Origin: Oscillospiraceae bacterium
Lineage (GTDB): Bacteria; Bacillota; Clostridia; UMGS1810
Direction of reading: 5' to 3'
NCBI GenBank assembly: GCA_015068825.1
Contig: SVJU01000009.1
Coordinates: 1-64,000, forward strand
DNA length: 64,000 nucleotides
In this document: one piece after another, positions 50,849 through 61,744 of the stretch
Layout: every line of letters starts with the position of its first letter
Numbering within the stretch: the first letter of the stretch is position 1
The notes under the pieces: model-generated
Databases searched by the model: none
Seen by the model: only the letters and a program-made list of their open reading frames with translations
Told to the model about the DNA's origin: nothing
Position numbers and translations under genes: made by a program

Positions 50849-53548
50849 TTATTTGTACCTGAATATTACAAGCTCTTTAGGGCTGGCATAATCATATGTC
50901 ATAAGAACTCTGTCACCTTTTACAATATCTCCCGGAAGACCTACTTTGATTTCGTTTTCTTTTTCATCATAAATATAAATTATTGCATCAAATCTGTCAC
51001 CATCAAAGTTAACTGCTTTTTCGTTTTCTGCATCTATTATCGCGGCAACTGATGAAACTCTTACTACATCGTTATATACCATCAAAAGATCCGTTGATGC
51101 AACTCTATCTAAATCAGTATATTCGCCAAATGCATGTCTGTAGAATGTTGAAGCTTTTTTATCAGGTCTGAAAAGTATACGGAATCCGCTTATTTCACCC
51201 GAAGTATCAAGAGAATATTGAATTACATCACCTCTTTTTAAATCTTCAAGCTTAACATTCTGATACGAAACCTGAACAACATTGTCATCGGCATCGGTAT
51301 ATTGCCAACCCCATTTTTCTTCTGTACCGGTTAAATTCACAAGACCCGTTTCAGCAGCTGCAATCTTTATTTCTTTACCATTATAAAGTCCTGTTACAGA
51401 TGTTGTATGGTCGCCATTGGCATTTATCATTTTTCCAACTTTATCAACAAGCATAATTCTTGCAGTTTTTGCAACACTGTTTGAAGAGTTGCTCTTCATA
51501 ACAAGCGCACCCGCAAAATTATCTTCATCCAAATCGTAAATCTCAACGCCGTCATAATATTTATTAGTTTCAATTCCCGTTACGCTCAAAAGCTGATATT
51601 GCTTATAATCATCTACTTTTTCAGGTATACCAAATATTTTTGTTTCCGTTGCAGAGATATAATATTTACCCTGAAAACGTCTTGCTATAAAATGAACTTC
51701 ATCACCCGAAAATGCTTTTGAAAAATTGTCATAACTTGCGGTGTTGGTATGTTTAGTTATAGATTTTAAAGTTTTATCTGTGTTAAGCGAATACATTATA
51801 AGCTGATTTTCTGTAACTTTTTCGCCATCTTCTGTTTTTTGAAATTTTTCAATCAACTCAGAAGGTTCAAGTTTATCTTCAATACCATTGTAAGTAAATT
51901 TCACCTCATCAGTTGCTATATATTCTTCAACATTGCCGCTTTTATTGAATATTTTCATTATTAGTTTATTTTTTGATGCATCAGACAAATAAGCTTCTAT
52001 AAGATAGCCATAATCTTCTGTTTTCTGATTATAATCACAGGCAGCAATTTTATTTTCAACATTCAAATAAAAAATACCGTTTCTGCCAAGTTCAAAAGCA
52101 TATCCTTCTTTTTCAAAATCAGCAGAAATTTTATATTCTTTTTCGTCGATAACAACATAATCATCGCCAATGGCATTTACAGCGCCTTTAAGCTCATTTT
52201 TTACAACAACGATATTTGCATGTGAATTTGGAACACCGTTGTAATAATCTTTGCTTCCTGCAACCGAAACAATATTCCACTCTTCCAAAGAAAGATAGTC
52301 CACACTGTTTCCTTCCACATCTGTTAAAGATACATTGTCATTTATATCGAGTTCGCTGTTTTCAGCCTTAACATAAATCTTCTCATTATTTTTTGACACA
52401 TGGTCAACTGCATAGGATTTATAATCAGTTACAAACACAACATCAATTGTACCATCACTGTCATTATCAAGAAGATATACATTTCCCGAATCTGGCATAA
52501 GGTCATTTGCGGTAACATTGTTTGTATAAATCTTGCCTAAAAATACTTCGTTATAAATTACACTTGTGTTATCTCCAAGTTTTAATCTTTTTGCAACCGT
52601 ATCATTTTCATCTTTGAAATATCTGAATGAATTTTTAACGGTTTCATCACTAATTAAATCACTTTTTACAGAATAAGCAGTATTTGAATCATTTTCACGG
52701 ATAAACAATACTTTATTTGTATCTTCATCTATGTAAACCAAAGAATTAAACCCGAGATATTTTCTCTGCATTCTTTCATCTGCAACATACGCAGTATCGT
52801 TAATCACAATTCTGCCTTCGCCTGCAGCATTTTTTGAATAGATGCTTGTGTTACCATTTGATGTAATTATACCTTCTTCAACCTTTACACCAAGGTATGT
52901 ATTCAGTAAGGTTTTGCCGTCCTGAATTTTGTAATTTGTTTTTTCACCAAGAATGTCTGTTGCCATTATTTCAGTTTCGGCAGCAACAAATGCAAGATGA
53001 TATGCTTCTTCCCTTGTTATAACTTCATCGGCACTTTTACCGATGTCAAAATCCATAGCATTTGCTACTTTTAAATATCCATACGGATATCCACCTTCGT
53101 AGGTTGCACGCACATTATATCCTAAAAGCACAACCAAAGTTTTTACAAACTCTGCATAGGTGGTTTCATCCTTTGGTCTGAAAAATCCGCCATTTCCACT
53201 TATAAGATTGTTTTGATATGCATAATAAATATAATCTCCGTTTAATGAATCTGAAGCTACATCTTCAAATACCGGTTCACAAACATAACCTTTGGCAATA
53301 TCTGCTCCACCAATAAGACCAACAACAATTTTTGCCATTTCATGACGCAAAAGCGGTGCCTTTAAATTTTCCTCTTCGCTGTCATACTCTTTGATTACAT
53401 TTACCGCCTGCAAAAAAGAAGGAGCATTTGAATAAATCACTTCACCTTCAGCATAAGTACAAACCGGTGCAGTAAATAAACCTGATACCATTGATACACA
53501 CAACAAAACTAATATTAATCTTCGTTTCATTTGTCTGCCTCCCGTCAC
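50849..53548 (-). CDS. Large N-terminal SLH-domain surface protein
   Basis: Signal peptide; VFEDVASDSLNGDYIYYAYQNNLISGNGGFFRPKDETTYAEFVKTLVVLLGY; long beta-rich C-terminus like 25830..28823. Confidence 0.82.
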   Translation of the reverse strand: MTGGRQMKRRLILVLLCVSMVSGLFTAPVCTYAEGEVIYSNAPSFLQAVNVIKEYDSEEENLKAPLLRHEMAKIVVGLIGGADIAKGYVCEPVFEDVASDSLNGDYIYYAYQNNLISGNGGFFRPKDETTYAEFVKTLVVLLGYNVRATYEGGYPYGYLKVANAMDFDIGKSADEVITREEAYHLAFVAAETEIMATDILGEKTNYKIQDGKTLLNTYLGVKVEEGIITSNGNTSIYSKNAAGEGRIVINDTAYVADERMQRKYLGFNSLVYIDEDTNKVLFIRENDSNTAYSVKSDLISDETVKNSFRYFKDENDTVAKRLKLGDNTSVIYNEVFLGKIYTNNVTANDLMPDSGNVYLLDNDSDGTIDVVFVTDYKSYAVDHVSKNNEKIYVKAENSELDINDNVSLTDVEGNSVDYLSLEEWNIVSVAGSKDYYNGVPNSHANIVVVKNELKGAVNAIGDDYVVIDEKEYKISADFEKEGYAFELGRNGIFYLNVENKIAACDYNQKTEDYGYLIEAYLSDASKNKLIMKIFNKSGNVEEYIATDEVKFTYNGIEDKLEPSELIEKFQKTEDGEKVTENQLIMYSLNTDKTLKSITKHTNTASYDNFSKAFSGDEVHFIARRFQGKYYISATETKIFGIPEKVDDYKQYQLLSVTGIETNKYYDGVEIYDLDEDNFAGALVMKSNSSNSVAKTARIMLVDKVGKMINANGDHTTSVTGLYNGKEIKIAAAETGLVNLTGTEEKWGWQYTDADDNVVQVSYQNVKLEDLKRGDVIQYSLDTSGEISGFRILFRPDKKASTFYRHAFGEYTDLDRVASTDLLMVYNDVVRVSSVAAIIDAENEKAVNFDGDRFDAIIYIYDEKENEIKVGLPGDIVKGDRVLMTYDYASPKELVIFRYK

Positions 53549-53683
53549 ATAAAATTTAATATTTTATCAAATTGGTTTCATAGACTTTCAATGCAAATAT
53601 TACAAGGGCAAAAAAGGAATTTTAACCATCTATAACCATTTGCACAAAAAAAGTTTGCCTATTGTAAAAAATATTGTAACACA

Positions 53684-53712
53684 TTGACAAAGACCAAACA
53701 ATATGCTATTCT
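53684..53712 (+). promoter_or_regulatory. Candidate promoter for AraC regulator gene
   Basis: TTGACA-17 bp-TATTCT in the divergent intergenic region. Confidence 0.5.
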
Positions 53713-53868
53713 ATTATCATTGATAACAATTCTCTTATTTTTGTTTTAGGACTATTCCTGTTTTTTTCCTTTAAACAAGTGCTTTTAATCTTTTTAAAAA
53801 ACAATTAAAATTATACATAGTTCTCTTATTTTGGCAAAAGTATGCAAACAAACCAAGGAGTGATTTTT

Positions 53869-54663
53869 ATGGACATAAATGTAAATGCAAACGAGATTTG
53901 CCTGACAAGTTTTGAAGTTCTTCAGCACAGGTTTTATAACAAATATGTATATGATGGAAGTATGGGGAAAATTGATACAAGTTTTGGATGCATAATTAAG
54001 GGTCAAGCTATCTTTAAAGGAAAAAACTTTGAAATTCTTTGTAAAGAAGGAGACTGTTTTTATATTCCGGATGAAATATCATACCAAAGCTTCTGGACAG
54101 GCTCTCCGGATATACTTTTTTATGGAGTGAATTTTCGGTTTGCGGTAACAAATCCCGGAAATGGTTCACTTGACAGAAATTTCAGACTCCAAAAAATCAA
54201 TTCAGCAAATAATAGTAAACTTGCTGAAAAAATTGAAAATCTCTACTTTTTACAAGAAAAAAGTATGCCGCTTGCAATTTCGGGATTTTATGATGTTATA
54301 AACGATATCCTACCCTTTTTGGAAAAATCAACAATACCTGTTATAAATCCATTGATTTTACCTGCAGTTACATACATTGAAAAGCATCTGTCACAAGATT
54401 ACGACAACAAGTTTCTTGCAGGACTTTGTCACCTTAGCGAATCGCAGTTTTATAATCTTTTCAAAAAATCTGTAAAATACACTCCCGTTGAATATAAAAA
54501 TTTTGTGAAAATAAAAAAGAGTATTTACTATCTTAACGAAAAACATCTGTCAACAGAACAAGTTTGCGAACTTTTAAACTTCAACTCAACAGCATATTTC
54601 AGAAAAACATTTAAAAAAATTACAGGTGTAAGTCCAGGTAAATATCATAGCTGCAGAATATAA
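53869..54663 (+). CDS. AraC-family transcriptional regulator
   Basis: Cupin-like N-terminus; HTH FLAGLCHLSESQFYNLFKKSVKYTPVEYKNFVKIKKSIYYLNEKHLSTEQVCELLNFNSTAYFRKTFKKITGVSPGKY; ATG 53869 likelier than 53842. Confidence 0.92.
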   Translation: MDINVNANEICLTSFEVLQHRFYNKYVYDGSMGKIDTSFGCIIKGQAIFKGKNFEILCKEGDCFYIPDEISYQSFWTGSPDILFYGVNFRFAVTNPGNGSLDRNFRLQKINSANNSKLAEKIENLYFLQEKSMPLAISGFYDVINDILPFLEKSTIPVINPLILPAVTYIEKHLSQDYDNKFLAGLCHLSESQFYNLFKKSVKYTPVEYKNFVKIKKSIYYLNEKHLSTEQVCELLNFNSTAYFRKTFKKITGVSPGKYHSCRI

Positions 54664-54771
54664 AAATCGTAGAATAGTTTCTTTTTTAAAAAGTAATGTG
54701 GATTGTATTTTTTTCTCACAAATGATACACTTATCCCAACCGATATACATTAATCTATTAGGAGGATTATT

Positions 54772-57060
54772 ATGGACAAACTCGTTCTTGACGGAAAATG
54801 GCGCCTGTCATTTTTTAAACAAGGAGAATATGATGTAAAATCATATGAGGATATTTCAAAATACAATATTAAAACTATTGATTGCACTGTTCCTGGAAAT
54901 GTTGAATTAGATCTTATGAATGAAGGATATCTTCCCGAAGATATTTTCTTTGGTGAAAATATTCTTAAAGCAGAGGAATACGAAAACCACGAATGGTGGT
55001 ATCATACTGAATTTGACGGCAAAACTCTTGCAGACAAAAAATGCAGAATTATTTTTAACGGTGTTGATTGTTTTGCTACATACTATCTTAATGGTGAATA
55101 TTTGGGAAAAAGTGAAAATGCACTTATCCCATTTGAATTTGAAGCTTATATAAAAGAAAAAAACACTCTTACAATAAGAATTGCATCTGCAATGCTAACT
55201 GCTGCAGAAAAAAATTACACCATGTCTGATATGTGCCACTTTTTTGTAACAGGCAAAAATCCTGCCGAATTATACTCAAGAAAGCCTTCACACTCTTACG
55301 GTTGGGATATACTTCCAAGAAGTGTAAGTGCAGGTATTTACAGAAGTGTTTATGTAGAAGAAATAAAAGAATTTGAAGTAAAACAACTTTGCTATGCTGC
55401 GCCACACACACGAAACTATTTAAGAATTTTATACGAAGTTAATACAATGCCAGAAGGCTGTGAATTTGAAATTTACGGCAAATGCAAAGACAGTGAATTC
55501 CACAAAATAAAAAAAGCAGATTTCAGATGCGGAAGATTTGATATTCCATTAAAAAACCTTCTTTTATGGTGGCCAAGAGGATATGGTGACCAGAACATTT
55601 ATGACATCACCTTCCGTATGACCAAAGATGGAAAAACTCTTTGCGAAAAAACAATTAAAGCAGGTGTAAGAAAAGCAAAACTTCTTTATTCAGATACAAC
55701 AGACGGCGAAAATGGTCAGTTTGTTTTTGAAATAAACGGAGAAAAAGTTTACTGTCTTGGTGTTAACTGGTCTGCAATGCACCCCTACCACAGTCTTGAC
55801 AGAACAAACAAAAAACAAATGCTGGATATACTGCTCGATTCAGGCAGTAATATGGTTCGTATCTGGGGCGGAAGTGTTTATGAAGAAGATGACTTTTTTG
55901 ATTTTTGTGATGAACACGGTATAATGGTATGGAACGATTTTGCACTTTCATGTGATGTTTATCCGCAAAGCGAAGATTTCTTGAAAGCACTAAGAGAAGA
56001 GGCAGATTGCATAATCAAAAAATTAAGAAATCACCCATCTATTGTTTTATGGGCAGGCGATAACGAATGTGACCTTTGTTATGCAGCAAGAGGGTTAAAT
56101 CCAGCTCACAACAAGGCAAACAGGCAAGTTTTGCTTGATGCAGTTGAAATGCACGACCCATACACAACATATCTTCCAAGCTCACCATACATTTCAGAAG
56201 AGGTATTTAAATCAGGAAGAACAATCCCAATGCCCGAAGACCATCTTTGGGGCATACGAGATGATTATAAAGGCGATTACATCAGAAAATGCAAATCACA
56301 TTTTGTGAGCGAAACCGGTTGGTATGGTTCACCTTCTGTAAAGTCAATAAAGAAATTTATGTCTGAAGACGCTCTTAAATGCTGGCCAGACAAAATTTAT
56401 GAAAATAACGAATGGATACTTCATTCGTCTGATCAGTCAGGTAATCCTTACAGAGTACATTTTTTAACCGACCCTGTAATGCAATCTTTTGGACACATAC
56501 CAGAAAAAATAGAAGATTTTGTTTGCGAATCGCAAATAGTCCATGCAGAAGGTACAAAATTCATTATTGAAAACTCGCGTTATACAAGGCCCAACAAAAC
56601 AGGTATTTTAATATGGAATTTATTTGACGGCTGGCCAGTATTTACCGAGGCTTTGGTCGACTATTTTATGGAGAAAAAACCCGCATATTATTACTTAAAA
56701 CAAGCTCATCAGCCAGTTCTTATAATGCTTAGAGAATGGTCAAATTACGGAATGACTATTGTTGCAGATAACTGCACATTAAAAGACGAATCGGGAACTT
56801 ATGAAATTATTGATGTTGATACAGGTGAAGTTCTTGCGGACGGAGAATTTTGTGCACAGGCGAACAAAAATACAGTTTTAGGAAGAGTAAAAACCAACCT
56901 TCCTGACAAAAGAATGTTATCTATAAGTTGGAAAACCGAAAACCACCAAGGAAGAAACCACTATCTTTGCGGTCAGTATCCTTATGATGCTAACCAATAT
57001 ATAGGCTGGCTCAAAAAACTACGCAAATTGGGACACTTTGAAGGAATGAAAATAGAATAA
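54772..57060 (+). CDS. GH2 beta-mannosidase-like glycosidase
   Basis: GVNWSAMHPYHSLDRTNKKQMLDILLDSGSNMVRIWGGSVYEEDDFFDFCDEHGIMVWNDFALSCDVYP, NHPSIVLWAGDNEC, HFVSETGWYGSPSV. Confidence 0.88.
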   Translation: MDKLVLDGKWRLSFFKQGEYDVKSYEDISKYNIKTIDCTVPGNVELDLMNEGYLPEDIFFGENILKAEEYENHEWWYHTEFDGKTLADKKCRIIFNGVDCFATYYLNGEYLGKSENALIPFEFEAYIKEKNTLTIRIASAMLTAAEKNYTMSDMCHFFVTGKNPAELYSRKPSHSYGWDILPRSVSAGIYRSVYVEEIKEFEVKQLCYAAPHTRNYLRILYEVNTMPEGCEFEIYGKCKDSEFHKIKKADFRCGRFDIPLKNLLLWWPRGYGDQNIYDITFRMTKDGKTLCEKTIKAGVRKAKLLYSDTTDGENGQFVFEINGEKVYCLGVNWSAMHPYHSLDRTNKKQMLDILLDSGSNMVRIWGGSVYEEDDFFDFCDEHGIMVWNDFALSCDVYPQSEDFLKALREEADCIIKKLRNHPSIVLWAGDNECDLCYAARGLNPAHNKANRQVLLDAVEMHDPYTTYLPSSPYISEEVFKSGRTIPMPEDHLWGIRDDYKGDYIRKCKSHFVSETGWYGSPSVKSIKKFMSEDALKCWPDKIYENNEWILHSSDQSGNPYRVHFLTDPVMQSFGHIPEKIEDFVCESQIVHAEGTKFIIENSRYTRPNKTGILIWNLFDGWPVFTEALVDYFMEKKPAYYYLKQAHQPVLIMLREWSNYGMTIVADNCTLKDESGTYEIIDVDTGEVLADGEFCAQANKNTVLGRVKTNLPDKRMLSISWKTENHQGRNHYLCGQYPYDANQYIGWLKKLRKLGHFEGMKIE

Positions 57061-57062
57061 AG

Positions 57063-57097
57063 AAAAAATATCCACCCATTCGGGTGGATATTTTTTA
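57063..57097. terminator. Bidirectional terminator between convergent GH2 and MFS genes
   Basis: AAAAAATATCCACCC-ATTC-GGGTGGATATTTTTT. Confidence 0.85.
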
Positions 57098-58381
57098 TCT
57101 TATAACAACCTTTTGTTTTTCTATTACTTTTTTCAAAAATACTATTGCAACAAAAGTTATAACAAATGATATTCCCGAGAAAAGCTGTTGTGCATAAATA
57201 TGTATTCCAAAAATCTGATTGCCATTTTTTTGAATTACATCAAGAATTGAGCCTGCAACAAGTGATGCTGCAAAACCAAATATACCGCCAATACAGTTTT
57301 TAATTGCCATTGCCTGGGTAATATATTTTTCATCCACATAACTATAAGTTATATTGAACGAGTTCTGATTTGTACCTGCTACGCTGCAATTATAAAGAAT
57401 AGTATATATAACAACAAATATCCATGTTTTATTTGTAGTAAACATATTTATAAAAAATCCTATTGCTGCAATACATAACGCCATTCTGAAACCTTTGGCA
57501 AATGAATGTTTATCTGAATATCTGCCAAACGGTTTTGAAATTATCATTCTTGCAAAATTTGCTATTATATTTACAACCTGCACAAAAAGCACAGACATCA
57601 TAAGGTCTTTTGTTTTAAAAACACCTATAAATCCAACTGTAAAATATCTTGCTACATCCCATAAAACTGTAAGAATTATTATATTCCTGAAATTTTTGTC
57701 AGATATTGTATTTTTTAAAACCTCACGCATTGGGATTGTTGAATCTTCCATTTGTTCTTCTTTTTTTATCATACAAAGACACACAAAGTTACTTATATTA
57801 AGTATGAGTATAAAAGCGGCAATAAACAAAAAACCACCGTTTAAATTGCCCACATCTTCATAACGGTCAATTATATATCCGGTAATTAAAGTAAATATCA
57901 TACCCGAAAAGAGAGAAATCATTTCTTTTACAGCCGAATATTCTGCCCTGTGATTAGGGTCTACAAACGAATTTGCCCACTTAAAGCATATTGAATGTAT
58001 AAGATACTTTCCTGCATAAGCTGCTATAATACTTACTACTATAAGAATAGTTTTTTGTGTTTTATCAATTGGTATAAACGGCACAACATATAAAAACATA
58101 AAAAAGAATATGCTTATTGTATCAAAAAATATAACAAGCTTTTTTGTGCTCACCTTTACTTTAACAAGAAATATTGACATAAGCTGAATAACAAAAGCCA
58201 AAGTTATAAAAGATGATATAATACCTATTATCATATCACTTATTCCAATGCTTGATAACAGCTTTGCCAAAAAAGCATCTGTTACAAGGAGCGAAACAAA
58301 ATACTCTACCGTACATTGCGCCATATACGCATTTCTTGAGCGTTTATACTCGATTGAATTGAAATCTTTCATTTTATGCAC
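57095..58381 (-). CDS. MFS transporter
   Basis: About 12 TM hydrophobic protein; MIISKPFGRYSDKHSFAKGFRMALCIAAIGF. Confidence 0.82.
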   Translation of the reverse strand: MHKMKDFNSIEYKRSRNAYMAQCTVEYFVSLLVTDAFLAKLLSSIGISDMIIGIISSFITLAFVIQLMSIFLVKVKVSTKKLVIFFDTISIFFFMFLYVVPFIPIDKTQKTILIVVSIIAAYAGKYLIHSICFKWANSFVDPNHRAEYSAVKEMISLFSGMIFTLITGYIIDRYEDVGNLNGGFLFIAAFILILNISNFVCLCMIKKEEQMEDSTIPMREVLKNTISDKNFRNIIILTVLWDVARYFTVGFIGVFKTKDLMMSVLFVQVVNIIANFARMIISKPFGRYSDKHSFAKGFRMALCIAAIGFFINMFTTNKTWIFVVIYTILYNCSVAGTNQNSFNITYSYVDEKYITQAMAIKNCIGGIFGFAASLVAGSILDVIQKNGNQIFGIHIYAQQLFSGISFVITFVAIVFLKKVIEKQKVVIR

Positions 58382-58502
58382 TTCCTTTACCGCATAAAAT
58401 TTTATAAAATTTCAATTTAAAAGTCAATGATATTTTTACGAAACTTTTTCGTAATTCTGATTTTTTATAAAGATACTATTTTGCATATCAAATGGCACTT
58501 AT

Positions 58503-60299
58503 CTAAATCAAATCACACGCAAAAATATTTATTTTGTCACTACCCCAGGTTTCGTTAAATTTGACGCATACATGTTTTGCATTTAAATTAAGAGACAGAC
58601 GAACAAACGAAACATAATTCTCTTTATTTTCAAACACAAGCTCTTCATCTACAAAAACGCAAAAATGTTTAACAATGGTTTTTGCAACCCTAACAGGAAC
58701 AAAATCCAGTCCCTGATTAAGCTTTTGAGCAAACCATGTCATTTTCATATTAGGTGATACAGACTCGTGTCCAAAATCCAAATCAAACTGAATTCTTAAC
58801 TCTTTTATAAATCTCGAATTATCAAATTCAAAATGTATTTCATCGCCTTTGTTAATCGAAATAAAGTTTTTATCTTCATCATTTCTTGGTCTTTCAACAC
58901 CATTAAACAAAATCTCTCTGTCGGCATCAGACAAATTCATTTTTGCCTGTTTTGATAAATCAGAAATTTCTCGTTTTACACCAGGTAAAAAAATACCGTC
59001 ATTTAAAATTTGCTGCTGGAGTGATTTTATATATCCGTCATTCAATTTCCTTGGAAATATGTTGTTATCAATGCAAATTGCAGCCGCATTACCTACTGCC
59101 TGACCTAAAAGCGAGCATGTCCCCATAACTCTTGCAGAACTCATTGCAGCATGAGTAGCACTTATATTTCTTCCTGCAAAGAATAAATTATCTATATTTT
59201 TTGAGTATAACACTCTGTATGGAATGCCATACGGAGATGGTGCAGGAAACATTTTTGACGGAACCTCATCTTTACCAATAGCCTTAATTCCTTTCGGATT
59301 ATGATCATCCATAGGCCAGCCTCCATAAGCTATTACATCATCAAATTTTCCGCCGTTTTCTATGTCATTCTGTGTAAGAGTATAATCACCTGTGCATCTT
59401 ACCGTTTCACGCTTACCCGGCAGAAAACCTACCCACTCAAGCTCCCAGTTTTCAGCACCATGGTCACCGTAATTTTTTATATGATCCCATATTCCAAAAA
59501 CAACCTTTAATAGTTCGTCTCGCACATTTTCGGTGTCTAAAATAGCTTTACTGTCACCACCCAATTCCATCCACCATAAATTACATCCACTTGTACCAAT
59601 TTTATGGTCACGAAAGGTTGAATAGTTTTCTTTTGAATAAACCTTTGCAAAATCATCATCACTTTTATAAACATTTGCCCATTTAGGTGGTGTAAATTTA
59701 ACAGGATGATCAGTTTCGCGCGCCTGCAAAAGACAACTCATTCCCATTGTTTTTGAATCAGAAATTTCAGGACCTATTTGTTCATTAAATTCACTTTTAG
59801 CTTCTCTGCCAATTTTAAAAAGAGCACCAGAAAGCTGTGCCAGAATAGAATCTCCCGAACAATCAGCAAATAGTTTTGCATTAATTTTATGATAACAGTA
59901 TGTAGTAAGCTGCCACGCAGTAACACTTTTTATTTTGTTTTTGTCGGTTTCGGCATCTAAAACAGAACTATTAAGAAGAAGTGTTATGTTTTTATTTTCT
60001 TTTATCTTTCCATACAGAACACTGTCCCATAAAGTTGGTGCAAGAGTTGGATTATAATAAATGTTTTCTTCTTCAAATTCTGAAAGTATACCCGTTTCAC
60101 GATTATACTTTCCTTTTGCACCTCTTACCCACATACGGATTTCAGAAGACGAATTGCCACCAAGAACAGGTCTGTCTTGTATAAGTACAACATTTAGTCC
60201 TTTTCGTGCTGCTGAGAGTGCTGCTATTGTTCCTGCAAGTCCACCACCCACAACACAAAAATCACATTCATATACTTTTGTATCAAATATTTTATTCAT
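58503..60299 (-). CDS. FAD-dependent oxidoreductase (FAD_oxidored family)
   Basis: CDFCVVGGGLAGTIAALSAARKGLNVVLIQDRPVLGGNSSSEIRMWV; FFAGRNISATHAAMSSARVMGTCSLLGQAVG. Confidence 0.92.
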   Translation of the reverse strand: MNKIFDTKVYECDFCVVGGGLAGTIAALSAARKGLNVVLIQDRPVLGGNSSSEIRMWVRGAKGKYNRETGILSEFEEENIYYNPTLAPTLWDSVLYGKIKENKNITLLLNSSVLDAETDKNKIKSVTAWQLTTYCYHKINAKLFADCSGDSILAQLSGALFKIGREAKSEFNEQIGPEISDSKTMGMSCLLQARETDHPVKFTPPKWANVYKSDDDFAKVYSKENYSTFRDHKIGTSGCNLWWMELGGDSKAILDTENVRDELLKVVFGIWDHIKNYGDHGAENWELEWVGFLPGKRETVRCTGDYTLTQNDIENGGKFDDVIAYGGWPMDDHNPKGIKAIGKDEVPSKMFPAPSPYGIPYRVLYSKNIDNLFFAGRNISATHAAMSSARVMGTCSLLGQAVGNAAAICIDNNIFPRKLNDGYIKSLQQQILNDGIFLPGVKREISDLSKQAKMNLSDADREILFNGVERPRNDEDKNFISINKGDEIHFEFDNSRFIKELRIQFDLDFGHESVSPNMKMTWFAQKLNQGLDFVPVRVAKTIVKHFCVFVDEELVFENKENYVSFVRLSLNLNAKHVCVKFNETWGSDKINIFACDLI

Positions 60300-60322
60300 A
60301 CTTTTTCTGCCTTTCTTATAAA

Positions 60323-61651
60323 CTAAAATCTTTCATCACTAATTTTTAATTCATCAATTATACCTAAATCCCACGCAAGTCTTGATAAAACATATTTATC
60401 TCTTATATCCTTAGTAGATTTAAATGTCATAGAAAGAATTTCGCTATTTACCCCTATTTTTTCACTCTTATCAGGTAAATCAATTTTTTCATACAAATCT
60501 TTTAACTGCACAAAATCAGGTAATTCACTGTTTATAATATCAAGAATATCATTCCATTTTTCTATTATTATATCAAGGCGTTTTTTGTGTTTGTCAGCAT
60601 TGTATTTTTGTTCTTTTTCTTCTTGTGCAATCATAACATCCGAACCACTGCCAAGAAATGTTTTTAATTCATTGCTCCATTTTTCAAAATCAAAAGTTTT
60701 TGCATAATTTATACCTTTTTGTTTGTCAGGAGTGATTTTTTTAATCTGATTATATAGTTTAACAGCTAAATATGTGCCATAAGCGCACTGAATACCATGA
60801 AGTTTGGTATCAATACCAAATTCAAGTCCTCTCATATCCCAAATATGCGAAAAATAATGTTCAACTCCTGATGCAGGGCGTGATATGCCTGCGTATGCCA
60901 TTGCAATTCCACATACAACAAGCCCTTCAAAAACCAATTCAATACTAGCATCATCCCGTTCTAAAAGTCCTTCGGCATTATCGACACATTTTTTAAGTGA
61001 TGTTCTTACTAAATTTGCAATAACCTCGCAATAATACTCACCTGTAATTAAATTTGAAATACGCCATTCACAAATGCTTATATATTTTGCCAGCATATCG
61101 CCAAGACCTGCTTTAAGCATATTGACCGGTGCATTTTTTAAAATATTTGTATCACCAATTATAACATCAGCACATTTTGATGATAACGATACTTTTAGTC
61201 CATCCATTGACATAGAAGATGTTGACGAAGCATATCCATCCATCGAAGGTGCAGTGGCAACAATTATATATGGCTTATTTGAAGTATTGCTTAAAATTTT
61301 TGATATGTCATTTATAACACCTGAACCAATGCCGATAATTACGTCACAAGTATGGTCATAATGCATTATTGCACTTCCAACACTAAATTCATCAGGCTCA
61401 AGCTTTGCTTCTTTAAAAATGTATTTTGAGTATGGTATGCCCGCATTTGAAAGCACATTGATTACACGCTCTCCAGCTGCGTTATATGCGTTTGTATCTG
61501 TAAGTAAAAAAACTTTTTTCGCATTAAATTCTTTTAATTCTTCAGGAAGTTTTTCAATTGTATTTTTACCAATCAATATATTCTTTATATCAGACAGATG
61601 TTTTTTTCCACAACTGCAATGGTTTAAGTTTTCCAAAAAATTGATTTTCAT
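60323..61651 (-). CDS. sn-glycerol-1-phosphate dehydrogenase-like protein (AraM/EgsA family)
   Basis: DVIIGIGSGVINDISKILSN, VATAPSMDGYASSTSSM, GLGDMLAKYISICEWRISN, SGVEHYFSHIWDMRGLE, LHGIQCAYGTYLA. Confidence 0.9.
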   Translation of the reverse strand: MKINFLENLNHCSCGKKHLSDIKNILIGKNTIEKLPEELKEFNAKKVFLLTDTNAYNAAGERVINVLSNAGIPYSKYIFKEAKLEPDEFSVGSAIMHYDHTCDVIIGIGSGVINDISKILSNTSNKPYIIVATAPSMDGYASSTSSMSMDGLKVSLSSKCADVIIGDTNILKNAPVNMLKAGLGDMLAKYISICEWRISNLITGEYYCEVIANLVRTSLKKCVDNAEGLLERDDASIELVFEGLVVCGIAMAYAGISRPASGVEHYFSHIWDMRGLEFGIDTKLHGIQCAYGTYLAVKLYNQIKKITPDKQKGINYAKTFDFEKWSNELKTFLGSGSDVMIAQEEKEQKYNADKHKKRLDIIIEKWNDILDIINSELPDFVQLKDLYEKIDLPDKSEKIGVNSEILSMTFKSTKDIRDKYVLSRLAWDLGIIDELKISDERF

Positions 61652-61714
61652 ATTTACATCACCTCAATATAATTATATCAAAAAAAGGTTTATAATCAAT
61701 ATAAGAACATATTA

Positions 61715-61744
61715 TTGACAAAATAATCAAAAAGTGATTATAAT
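61715..61744 (+). promoter_or_regulatory. deoR promoter with embedded palindromic operator candidate
   Basis: TTGACA (61715-61720), 18-bp spacer, TATAAT (61739-61744); palindrome ATAATCA-AAAAG-TGATTAT at 61723-61741. Confidence 0.6.
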
